Origin: JBCBUE01 sp039818285
GTDB lineage: Bacteria; Planctomycetota; Phycisphaerae; Phycisphaerales; Phycisphaeraceae
Direction: 5' to 3'
Assembly: GCA_039818285.1 (NCBI GenBank)
Contig: JBCBUE010000088.1
Span: 1 to 12,292 of the forward strand
Length of the DNA stretch: 12,292 bases
How positions within the stretch are numbered: the first letter of the stretch is position 1; each line of letters starts with the position of its first letter. Below, one piece after another: positions 1 to 5,046 of this stretch. The position numbers and the translations under genes were made by a program. A model generated the notes under the pieces. The model made no database searches, was not told where the DNA came from, and saw only the letters and a program-made list of their open reading frames with translations.

Positions 1-340
1 GAGCGGAACGTCCGCCGAGGTTGCGGTAGCGCAACGCGAACGGATCGCCGCCGTTCTGAGTCTGGGCGTTGGCCAGGAAGGCGTGCCCCCCGGCGTAGCT
101 GTTCGTGAAGTTGACCGTGCTCCAGTTGTCGGTGACGTTGCTGCCGGTGGTGCCGACCTCGAACTGCGTGCCGCCGGAACTGCCCGCCCCGGGCTCGATG
201 GCGAGCCAGGCGACGACCTCGGCCGCGTGCCCGCCGGTGCCGGCTTCTTCTTCTTCTTCTTCTTCTTCTTCTTCTTCTTCTTCTTCTTCTTGAACACGCA
301 GGTCGAAGCCCGATGCCGTGACGTTGCGTTGCCGGGTCAA
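1..340 (-). pseudogene. Fragment of a secreted repeat protein (lectin-like domains) with a poly-glutamate run
   Basis: A minus-strand reading frame is open from just after a TAG at 341-343 to the left edge. It begins with a stretch reading NVTASGFDLRVQ, runs into 15 consecutive Glu codons, and continues with GGHAAEVVAWLAIEPG, then NWSTVNFTNSYAGGHAFLAN, then QNGGDPFALRYRNLGG. The pieces NVTASGFDLRV and ALRYRNL look like the ends of successive copies of one domain, so this appears to be two adjacent repeats. The pattern of a WSTVNF strand, a later LAN and a terminal LRYRN strand is reminiscent of H-type-lectin-like beta domains in large secreted planctomycete proteins; this is recalled by eye, not searched. 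No start codon or signal peptide is present and the frame stops abruptly upstream, so it is a truncated gene or a fragment joined to foreign DNA. The C-terminus lies outside the window. Confidence 0.5.
244..291. repeat. (CTT)16 / (GAA)16 trinucleotide microsatellite
   Basis: Sixteen perfect tandem CTT units (GAA on the minus strand) with no interruption. In the minus-strand frame of the lectin-like fragment they encode 15 Glu residues at a point where a linker between two repeat domains would be expected. Perfect trinucleotide runs of this length are uncommon in bacteria and prone to slippage and to assembly error. Confidence 0.95.
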
Positions 341-363
341 CTACTCACCCCCGATCCTCTCAC

Positions 364-906
364 AACAGGTGGACCAATGATCCCGAGGGGGTCAATGGCA
401 AGGGCTCGCTGTACGAGGGCGGAATACGCGTGCCCTTCATCGTCCGTGGGCCCAAGATTGCCCCCGGCTCGGTTTGTTCGACACCAGTTACGGGTCTCGA
501 CTTGTTTCCAACAATTGCCGAGCTAGCTGGCTATCAGCAATCGTTGCCCGAAGTGTTGGACGACGGGAGCATTACCGGTGTGCTGTTCAACGAGGGCCAA
601 GGTGATGTCGAGCGTCATATGCCGTTTCTGATTTTTCACCAAGCGGTGGCTCGACGTCCCGAATCGGCATTGATCTTGGGTGACTACAGGCTAGTTAAAG
701 ACTGGAAGGATGACAAAGTTGAATTGTTTGATCTATCTGAAGAGCAGATAGAACAGAGAGACATATCTATGCTAGAACCGGATAAAACGGCTGAATTGCA
801 TGCTAAGCTAAGTGGTTTCCTTGCTGAGGTGGGTGCCGAGACAAGGAACACCGGAACAAATAATCAGGTCTATAAGCGAGCCACTTCTGGTTTCAAGCAA
901 CCGTGA
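364..906 (+). pseudogene. Sulfatase, C-terminal fragment (5'-truncated)
   Basis: The frame encodes the C-terminal part of a type I (formylglycine) sulfatase. It begins around NRWTNDPEGVNGKG, then SLYEGGIRVPFIVRGP, then PVTGLDLFPTIAELAG, a common sulfatase landmark, and later YRLVKDWKDDKVELFDLS, which resembles the usual closing beta region. The N-terminal half with the CxPxR formylglycine site and most metal ligands is missing. The frame is open only from 322, after a TGA at 319-321, and has no ATG; GTG at 430 lies inside the conserved core. Intact relatives are about 450-550 residues and roughly 180 remain here, so it is very unlikely to be active. Its base composition is clearly more AT-rich than the genes right of the tRNA (codons such as GAATTGTTTGAT), consistent with horizontal acquisition. 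It lies next to an oppositely oriented fragment, suggesting a recombination or assembly junction near 340-364. Confidence 0.8.
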
Positions 907-1032
907 GAACTTCGTAGCGTTGACAACGTACTGTAGACAGCAGGCGGGGAAAGACCATACGGGCCCTAACCGGGCCTTGCGCTACTCGTTGTTATTGGCG
1001 TAGTGCAGGTCCTTCGTCGAACAACGCATCAC
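907..1032. other. Short intergenic stretch, no gene seen
   Basis: This lies between the convergent ends of the sulfatase remnant and the minus-strand HTH gene. The only structure seen is a 5-bp inverted repeat, GGCCC/GGGCC, near 961-977. It has no T-tract on either side, so it is not a convincing terminator. Confidence 0.5.
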
Positions 1033-1278
1033 TCACGCTTGTTCGGCCGGTTTGTCCTTGCGGCTTGCGTTTGATCGCTCCAGCTTGTACTCCACTGTGA
1101 GTCGATAGCCAATCACCTTTGCGATCGTTTGGACCCGGGCAAACGAGAGTGAGGACCGACCGTCGAGCCACTGATGGATCGATGCACTTGAGACGTCCGC
1201 CTCGCGAGCGGCTGCTCGGATCCCATACGCGCGGATCTCGGGCTCGAGCGCCGACCTGACAGCATCCATGCTTTTCAT
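1033..1278 (-). CDS. Small helix-turn-helix regulator
   Basis: An 81-residue protein whose centre (residues about 19-60) reads as an HTH DNA-binding domain: GIRAAAREADVSSASIHQWL, followed by a short turn and LSFARVQTIAKVIGYRL. The order of an alpha helix, AxEADVS turn, recognition helix and LSFARVQTIAKVIG helix matches Xre/Cro-type or related repressors. The C-terminus is short and basic, with no second domain. I chose ATG at 1278 because it lies about 25 nt past the transcription start expected from the mirror-image promoter at 1299-1342 and precedes a good helix; the frame stays open further upstream but through the promoter palindrome. No strong Shine-Dalgarno is visible. Divergent to an excisionase-like gene and near a recombinase, it is plausibly a repressor controlling the integration module and its own transcription. 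An antitoxin is an alternative, but no toxin partner is seen. Confidence 0.7.
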   Translation of the reverse strand: MKSMDAVRSALEPEIRAYGIRAAAREADVSSASIHQWLDGRSSLSFARVQTIAKVIGYRLTVEYKLERSNASRKDKPAEQA

Positions 1279-1298
1279 GCATAGACAGTACTGATTTT

Positions 1299-1342
1299 CG
1301 ACTTGACGGATGATAAGCAATTGCTTATCATCCGTCAAGTCG
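1299..1342. promoter_or_regulatory. Perfect 44-bp palindrome carrying two superimposed divergent promoters
   Basis: The 22-nt left arm is the exact reverse complement of the right arm, with AATT at the centre. On the plus strand TTGACG (1303-1308) is followed after exactly 17 nt by TATCAT (1326-1331), each one mismatch from the sigma70 -35 and -10 consensus. By symmetry the minus strand has TTGACG at 1338-1333 and TATCAT at 1315-1310, again 17 nt apart. Predicted starts are near 1338 (plus) and 1303 (minus), feeding the excisionase-like and HTH genes. The arms also contain GATGATAAGC, which could be an operator for either HTH protein, so binding at the palindrome could shut both promoters together. 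Promoter strength and operator role are inferred. Confidence 0.8.
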
Positions 1343-1370
1343 GACGAACGTCTCGTTTCGGCCGATTCGC

Positions 1371-1375
1371 AGGAG
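1371..1375 (+). promoter_or_regulatory. Shine-Dalgarno fixing a TTG start
   Basis: AGGAG lies 6 nt before TTG at 1382. The alternative ATG at 1310 sits inside the palindromic promoter, upstream of the predicted transcript start, so the TTG is preferred. Confidence 0.65.
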
Positions 1376-1381
1376 CTGACT

Positions 1382-1624
1382 TTGAATGAGACTTGGAAGG
1401 TAACCGCGGCGGCCAAGACGGCTCGACTTGCACTCTCTCTCGACGAAACGGCGCGAGTTCTTGGTGTGAGCCGAAGGACGCTCGACGGATTGGGCGTTCC
1501 GCGTGTTCGCCTTGGTAGACGGCGCGTGGTGGTTCCGATCGAGGCATTGAGGCGTTGGTTGGACGAGTCGTGCGCGGTGCCCGCTGGAGACAGCTCAGTT
1601 GAGCCTCGCTCGACGCGTGTTTGA
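1382..1624 (+). CDS. Excisionase-like HTH protein (MerR/HTH_17 type)
   Basis: An 80-residue protein with a winged-helix DNA-binding domain typical of excisionases and small phage regulators. Residues about 18-62 read LSLDETARVLGVSRRTLDGL, then VPRVRLGRRRVVVPIEALRRWLDE. This is the standard HTH_17 pattern: helix-turn-helix, a short wing with basic residues, then the PxEALxRWL helix. The TTG start is chosen from the AGGAG 6 nt upstream and the predicted transcription start near 1338. The gene ends 12 nt before the recombinase start and the two are probably cotranscribed from the palindromic promoter. Such proteins usually bend DNA at attachment sites and bias the recombinase toward excision, or act as regulators; here the role is inferred from family and position. 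The divergent HTH gene may be its counterpart repressor. Confidence 0.75.
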   Translation: MNETWKVTAAAKTARLALSLDETARVLGVSRRTLDGLGVPRVRLGRRRVVVPIEALRRWLDESCAVPAGDSSVEPRSTRV

Positions 1625-1636
1625 AGGTGGGTTGAG

Positions 1637-2815
1637 ATGGCGTCGATCACGCATCAAAGATCCACCGGCAAGCGCCTGATTCAGTTTCAGAACCTTGATG
1701 GCCGGCGCGCGACGCTGCGGCTGGGGTCTTGCTCCAAGCGCCGCGCCGAAGAGATATGCCGTCACATCGAAGAGCTGCTCGCCGCGAAATCGACCGGGAC
1801 TGGCGTCTCTCGAGCCGCAGCGGAATGGCTGCGCGCGGCAGATGGTGAACTCGTCGGCCGCCTGGCGAAGCTTGGCCTGACAAGCGATCGAGATCGTGTC
1901 ACGCTTGGCGGATTCGTCGACGACTACATCTCCTCGCGCCAAGACGTCAAAGCGTCGACTCGTACCGTCTATCTACGGACACGCCGTCACTTGGCTGACT
2001 TCTTCTCTGAGACGCGCCGTTTGGACACGATCAGGCGCGGCGACGCGGATCTTTGGCGGAGCTGGCTGGTAGCCGATCGCGGTCTCGCGGAGAATACCGT
2101 TCGGCGGACCTGTGGGATCGCCAAGCAGTTCATGCGAGCGGCGGTGCGTCGCGGCCTGATTCCCGAGAATGCGTTCGAAGATCAGGTGGTGGCGGTCCGG
2201 CCAAACACGGCGAGGTTCTACTTCGTGACCCGCCAGGAAGCGGAGGCCGTCTTGGATGCCTGCCCCGATGACGAGTGGCGCCTGTTGTTTGCGCTCGCTC
2301 GCTTTGGCGGCCTGCGCACGCCGAGCGAGCCTCTGCGCCTGCGATGGCGAGACATTGACTGGGCGGGCTCTCGGTTCACGGTCCACGCCAGCAAGAGCGA
2401 GCACCACGCCGGTGGGGGCATTCGCGTGGTGCCGATCTTTCCGGAATTGCGGCCGCACTTCGAGGCCGCCCGTCGAGCCGCCGCTCGCGGTGAAGAGCAC
2501 GTGATTCGCCGGTACCGCCAACCGGCTGTCAACCTTCGCACGCAGCTTGACCGGGTCATTCGGCGCGCCGGTCTGAAACCGTGGCCCAAGCGCTGGCAGA
2601 ACCTGCGGTCGACGCGTGAGACGGAACTGCTTGAGCGGTTCCCGATTCAGGTGGTTACGTCCTGGCTCGGCAACTCGCCCATGGTCGCGCTGCGGCACTA
2701 TCTGCAGGTGACTGACGACCACTACGAGGTCGCGACATCGGGCGATGGGCGCGCTGCAAAATGCGCTGCAGCAAGCGCCGGCAATGTCGCGCAACGGGCG
2801 GTAAACACGCGCTAA
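1637..2815 (+). CDS. Tyrosine recombinase / site-specific integrase
   Basis: A 392-residue phage-type integrase. The N-terminal arm-binding region (about 1-80) is followed by a core-binding domain with GGFVDDYISSRQDVKASTRT (91-110) and a catalytic domain from about 195. Recognisable active-site positions are Arg227 in FGGLR, Lys253 in HASKS, Arg324 in QNLRSTRETEL and the nucleophile Tyr355 in RHYLQVTD. The usual His of the HxxR box is Asn322-like in this QNLR version, and the second His/Trp site falls in WLGNSP. The QNLR-to-HYLQVTD pattern is one I associate with planctomycete integrases. AAGG lies 9 nt before ATG 1637. The gene ends 42 bp from the 3' end of tRNA-Val, so it likely catalysed integration of the island to its left into that tRNA. 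It appears intact. Confidence 0.92.
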   Translation: MASITHQRSTGKRLIQFQNLDGRRATLRLGSCSKRRAEEICRHIEELLAAKSTGTGVSRAAAEWLRAADGELVGRLAKLGLTSDRDRVTLGGFVDDYISSRQDVKASTRTVYLRTRRHLADFFSETRRLDTIRRGDADLWRSWLVADRGLAENTVRRTCGIAKQFMRAAVRRGLIPENAFEDQVVAVRPNTARFYFVTRQEAEAVLDACPDDEWRLLFALARFGGLRTPSEPLRLRWRDIDWAGSRFTVHASKSEHHAGGGIRVVPIFPELRPHFEAARRAAARGEEHVIRRYRQPAVNLRTQLDRVIRRAGLKPWPKRWQNLRSTRETELLERFPIQVVTSWLGNSPMVALRHYLQVTDDHYEVATSGDGRAAKCAAASAGNVAQRAVNTR

Positions 2816-2821
2816 ACCACC

Positions 2822-2844
2822 AAAAAACCGGCCCAAAGGCCGGT
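2822..2844 (-). terminator. Intrinsic terminator after tRNA-Val
   Basis: Read on the minus strand, a 7-bp GC-rich stem (ACCGGCC/GGCCGGT, 2827-2844) with a 4-nt loop is followed by six T (2822-2827 region). It lies 14 bp past the tRNA 3' end. On the plus strand the hairpin is not followed by T residues, so it is mainly a terminator for the tRNA transcript and probably also insulates it from the recombinase. Confidence 0.85.
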
Positions 2845-2857
2845 CTCGGGGGGGCAA

Positions 2858-2880
2858 TGGGCGATACAGGACTCGAACCT
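2858..2880. other. Putative attachment site: 3' end of tRNA-Val
   Basis: Integrases of this kind usually recombine within the T-arm and acceptor end of a tRNA gene. The 3' end of this tRNA faces the recombinase. No second copy of the T-arm sequence was found to the left in the window, so the partner att site would have to lie beyond position 1. The exact crossover is not determined. Confidence 0.35.
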
Positions 2881-2931
2881 GTGACCTCACGCGTGTGAAG
2901 CGTGCGCTCTAGCCAGCTGAGCTAATCGCCC
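2858..2931 (-). tRNA. tRNA-Val (anticodon CAC)
   Basis: A complete 74-nt cloverleaf. The acceptor stem GGGCGAT/ATCGCCC is perfect with discriminator A, the D stem is GCTC/GAGC, the anticodon stem CACGC/GCGTG closes the 7-nt loop TTCACAC, and the T arm ACAGG/CCTGT holds TTCGAGT. Position 33 is T and positions 34-36 are CAC, decoding the valine codon GTG, a frequent codon in this GC-rich genome. CCA is not encoded. The gene is the likely integration target of the adjacent recombinase and appears intact. Confidence 0.97.
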
Positions 2932-2943
2932 ATCGGGTTGGGC

Positions 2944-2972
2944 AGTGTCGACCGATTCGGTCGGGGGGTCAA
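2944..2972 (-). promoter_or_regulatory. Possible tRNA-Val promoter
   Basis: On the minus strand TTGACC (2972-2967) is followed after 17 nt by GACACT (2949-2944), about 12 nt before the tRNA 5' end. The -35 is good and the -10 weak. The spacer holds a short inverted repeat (ACCGA/TCGGT). Confidence 0.4.
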
Positions 2973-2996
2973 CCGCGATGCGGGTCGGGGCGGCGT

Positions 2997-3293
2997 TCAG
3001 TTCGACGGCGACGGCGGGGGGGATGCGGGCTGCTGCTCGGTCGCGGTCGAGGTATCGACGGTGGTCTGCTGGGGTTGGTCGAGCTTGGGGGGCGCGACGG
3101 GGGTCTTGGCGGCGTCCTTGATCTCGTCGGTGACGCCGGAGAGGCCCTTTTTGAACTCGATGATGCCCTGGCCGAGCGACTTGCCGACCTCGGGGAGGCG
3201 CTTGCCGAAGATCAGCAGGCCGATGACCCCGATGACGATGAGTTCGGGCAGGCCGAAGGGACCGATGAGGGCGAGGGTGGGAGGCATAGGCAT
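2997..3293 (-). CDS. tatA: Sec-independent translocase subunit TatA/TatE type
   Basis: A 98-residue membrane protein of the twin-arginine translocation system, which exports folded proteins across the cytoplasmic membrane together with TatC. It shows the family layout: a short N-terminus, FGLPELIVIGVIGLLIF (13-29) as the single membrane helix with its conserved Glu17, the GKRLPEVGKSLG hinge (30-41), an amphipathic helix GIIEFKKGL, and an unstructured Pro/Gln/Thr-rich tail (about 65-98). The FGK-LPE hinge and FKKGL resemble TatA/TatE more than TatB. No tatC is adjacent. The start is ATG 3293; Met3 at 3287 is an equally acceptable start because no clear Shine-Dalgarno separates them. Confidence 0.93.
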   Translation of the reverse strand: MPMPPTLALIGPFGLPELIVIGVIGLLIFGKRLPEVGKSLGQGIIEFKKGLSGVTDEIKDAAKTPVAPPKLDQPQQTTVDTSTATEQQPASPPPSPSN

Positions 3294-3393
3294 ACGTTAG
3301 CGGGACAACGGCCGGGCGGCGCGGATATTTCGTCGATCCAAACGGGTGTTTCGCGTTCGATTGGCGGGTTTGGGGCGGCTGGGGGGCGTTGGG

Positions 3394-4164
3394 TCACGCG
3401 GAGAAGGCGACGACGAGCTCGGGGCCCTGGCCGTAGGCCTCGTCGCGATAGCCGCCCCAGGTTCGGCGGATCGTGAAGCCGTGGTTCTTAATGAGGTCGA
3501 GGAACTCATCGGGGTACCAGCAGCGCATGGCCAAAGGGTGGACGATCTCGTCGACGAGGCGGTCGTGCTCGTAGGTGCGATAGACGAGCTCGGGGTAGAT
3601 GATCAGCGGCTCGGCGTCGATGCGGGGGCGTCGCTCGAAACGACGGATGACGTGGCCGTTGTTGCCGTGGGTGTCGGTGAGTTCTTCGTCGTCGTGGCGC
3701 CAGGAGGCGAGCAGGGCGTCGCGGTCGCGATTGGGGTTGAAGGCCGAGAGGACGGCGACGCCGCCGGGGGCGAGGTGTTCGCGGATGCCGGACATGGCCC
3801 CGGCGATCTGGCGATCGGTCGTGAGGCACTGGAAGACGCGGAAGGGGGCGGTGACGAGGTCGAAGGTCTGGCCGAGGCTGAAGTCGGCGACGTCGGCCTG
3901 GTCGACCTGGGCGCGGTCGGGGCCGGTGCCTCGGTTGGCGAGGCGTTGGCGGCAGAAGGTGAGCATGGACTCGGAGTGGTCGATGCCGTGGATATAGGCG
4001 CAGTCGTCGGCGAGGGGTGCGAGGACGCGTCCGGTGCCGCAGCCGAGCTCGAGGACGCGAGCGTCGGGGGAGTGGATGAGGCCGCGATAAAAGGCGAGGT
4101 CGTCGGGCGCCGCGGCGAGCAGGTCGTAGAAGTGGGCGACGTCGTGTCGGGGGTCGGTCGGCAT
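3394..4164 (-). CDS. Class I SAM-dependent methyltransferase
   Basis: A 256-residue soluble protein with a Rossmann-type methyltransferase fold. Motif I is VLELGCGTG (37-45), binding S-adenosylmethionine, followed by the acidic Asp62 in HGIDHSESM, QADVADFSL around 89-97, FDLVTAPFRVFQ (101-112) as motif IV region, and LAPGGVAVLSAFNP (131-144). The C-terminal 110 residues, with RTYEHDRLVDE and the closing GPELVVAFSA, are typical of methyltransferase_25-like proteins. The substrate cannot be told. ATG 4164 is chosen because the fold begins right after it; the frame stays open upstream but runs through the rpsT terminator and rpsT itself. The start lies 29 nt past the T-tract of that terminator, so expression probably depends on readthrough or an unseen promoter. 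Confidence 0.85.
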   Translation of the reverse strand: MPTDPRHDVAHFYDLLAAAPDDLAFYRGLIHSPDARVLELGCGTGRVLAPLADDCAYIHGIDHSESMLTFCRQRLANRGTGPDRAQVDQADVADFSLGQTFDLVTAPFRVFQCLTTDRQIAGAMSGIREHLAPGGVAVLSAFNPNRDRDALLASWRHDDEELTDTHGNNGHVIRRFERRPRIDAEPLIIYPELVYRTYEHDRLVDEIVHPLAMRCWYPDEFLDLIKNHGFTIRRTWGGYRDEAYGQGPELVVAFSA

Positions 4165-4192
4165 GAGTCGTTCAGCCGGACGGGAGGTGGAC

Positions 4193-4214
4193 AAAAAACC
4201 CCGCCGAAGCGGGG
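4193..4214 (-). terminator. Intrinsic terminator after rpsT
   Basis: Read on the minus strand, stem CCCCGC/GCGGGG with tetraloop TTCG, followed by six T, 27 bp past the rpsT stop. The UUCG loop on the transcribed strand is especially stable. Confidence 0.9.
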
Positions 4215-4241
4215 CCTGATTGCCGGGGATGGGGAGGGCGT

Positions 4242-4520
4242 TCAGGCGGAGGAGGCGACCCGCTTGCGGTTGAGGCGAGCGGAGAGCCGGGCCTTGTATC
4301 GCGAGGCGGTGTTCTTGTGCATCGCGGGGGTGGCGGCCGTCTGGTCGAGCTGTTTGTACAGGGCGGAGAGCTTCTCTTCGCACTGCTCGACCGAGCCGTG
4401 GAGGATGAGCTCGTCGTACTCCTTGATGGCCTCGCGATAGCCACGATTGCGCCAGCGATTGAGGGCGCGGCGCTTGACGTTCTGGCGGATGCGTTTCTTG
4501 GCGCTGAGCGAGTGGGCCAT
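4242..4520 (-). CDS. rpsT: 30S ribosomal protein S20
   Basis: A 92-residue, strongly basic, all-helical protein that binds 16S rRNA early in 30S assembly. The N-terminus MAHSLSAKKRIRQNVKRRALNRWRN shows the S20 signature SAKKRIRQN...RR..N, and the second half HKNTASRYKARLSARLNR carries the typical NxAsRxKSRL helix. Length matches the family (about 85-95). ATG 4520 gives the canonical MAHS start. It is transcribed alone, with its own terminator and a possible promoter at 4608-4636, divergent to the nusA operon. In many bacteria S20 is autoregulated; nothing specific is visible here. Confidence 0.96.
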   Translation of the reverse strand: MAHSLSAKKRIRQNVKRRALNRWRNRGYREAIKEYDELILHGSVEQCEEKLSALYKQLDQTAATPAMHKNTASRYKARLSARLNRKRVASSA

Positions 4521-4607
4521 GGCGGCGGGGAGCTCCGGGTCGGGGGCTTGGATTCGGGGGTTTCGGGCGGCCCGCCGCGGCCGGAAGCGGCGTGGGGCGA
4601 GCCGCGT

Positions 4608-4636
4608 AGTATGCGCGTTGCGGGGCGGGACGGCAA
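4608..4636 (-). promoter_or_regulatory. Possible rpsT promoter
   Basis: On the minus strand TTGCCG (4636-4631) is followed after 17 nt by CATACT (4613-4608), each four of six matches to consensus. It would give an rpsT leader of about 80 nt. Confidence 0.45.
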
Positions 4637-4656
4637 GGGGGTGGGCGTCTGGGAAG

Positions 4657-4684
4657 TTGACACGGGCCGGGTAGGGCGTACCTT
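4657..4684 (+). promoter_or_regulatory. Possible promoter of the nusA operon or leader RNA
   Basis: A perfect -35 TTGACA (4657-4662), 16 nt, then TACCTT (4679-4684), a weak -10. The predicted start is near 4691, about 355 nt before nusA. Confidence 0.5.
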
Positions 4685-4689
4685 GGTGG

Positions 4690-4953
4690 GTTCCCCGCCG
4701 AGCGGATCGGCGGGCCCGAGGCATGGCTGCCTCCTGGAGTCGATCGATGGCCCGGTTTGTCGTAGACACGATGGCGAGCAGCGGAGCGACGCGGCGGTGA
4801 TGGGGCTTGCGCTCCATCGCGTGCGTCGCTGTGCAGGGCGACCGATCGACCCGAGGCGATCCGAGAGGAGCCGCCGCTGAGGGCAGCCACCCGCCGGTGA
4901 CCCCGGCCGCGTGTGTCTCGGGCCACGGACGCTTGGCGTCGCGTGGCTTTTTT
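4690..4953 (+). ncRNA. Candidate structured leader RNA or small RNA upstream of nusA
   Basis: This gene-free stretch contains a series of good hairpins: 4694-4714 (8 bp, CCCGCCGA/TCGGCGGG), 4718-4733 (6 bp, GAGGCA/TGCCTC), a long composite stem 4785-4830 made of an 8-bp outer helix and an 8-bp inner helix with a TTGC loop, 4893-4907 (5 bp), and a closing intrinsic terminator. With a -35 at 4657 it could be a roughly 265-nt RNA that terminates, or a nusA leader controlled by attenuation. I looked for the conserved signatures of RNase P RNA, tmRNA, SRP RNA and the cobalamin riboswitch and saw none. High GC makes chance hairpins common, so this is tentative. Confidence 0.4.
4922..4953 (+). terminator. 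Intrinsic terminator / attenuator upstream of nusA
   Basis: An 11-bp stem (GCCACGGACGC against GCGTC-G-CGTGGC, one bulged G at 4941) with a TTG loop, followed at once by six T (4948-4953). No plus-strand gene precedes it, so it must act on the leader transcript, 94 nt before the nusA start. Part of its descending arm (GCGTCGC, 4936-4942) can pair instead with 4786-4792. Confidence 0.75.
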
Positions 4954-4980
4954 AATGGCTGTTCGCCGGGGATCCGGCTC

Positions 4981-5027
4981 GGCCGACAACCCGACGGGTC
5001 CGCCGGACGGCGGGCCGACAACCCGAC
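4981..5027 (+). repeat. 15-bp direct repeat in the nusA leader
   Basis: GGCCGACAACCCGAC occurs at 4981-4995 and again at 5013-5027, with a GTCC/GGAC hairpin between the copies. It lies between the attenuator and the nusA ribosome binding site, so it could be a protein-binding site on DNA or RNA; nothing identifies the binder. Confidence 0.8.
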
Positions 5028-5046
5028 CTGTTTTAGGAACGCCCCC

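Larger units (their letters stand above)
1033..2857. mobile_element. Integration module at one end of a tRNA-associated genomic island
   Basis: The HTH regulator, divergent palindromic promoter, excisionase-like protein and tyrosine recombinase are arranged directly beside the 3' end of tRNA-Val, the usual layout for integrative elements. The sulfatase and lectin-like fragments further left may be cargo or older debris. The far end and its att copy are not in the window, so the true extent is unknown; only this end is supported. Confidence 0.6.

Noticed and set aside
83..526. Plus-strand frame with a poly-Phe run
   Set aside because: It is the complement of the (GAA)n run and crosses the junction between two recognisable fragments in another frame; no domain or signal peptide is seen.
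1299..1342. Palindrome as a transposon end or dif-like recombination site
   Set aside because: There are no flanking target duplications, no second copy in the window and no resemblance to dif; the precise promoter elements explain it better.
1310..1381. Earlier ATG start for the excisionase-like gene
   Set aside because: That ATG lies within the promoter palindrome, upstream of the predicted transcript start; TTG 1382 has AGGAG at a proper distance.
3346..4440. 364-codon plus-strand frame over the methyltransferase
   Set aside because: It is antisense to a clear methyltransferase and rpsT, Val/Gly/Ala-rich without any motif, and typical of spurious frames in GC-rich DNA.
4807..5046. N-terminal extension of NusA by 80 residues
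   Set aside because: It would cross the leader terminator; the canonical NusA N-terminus starts at 5047 with a Shine-Dalgarno 7 nt before it.
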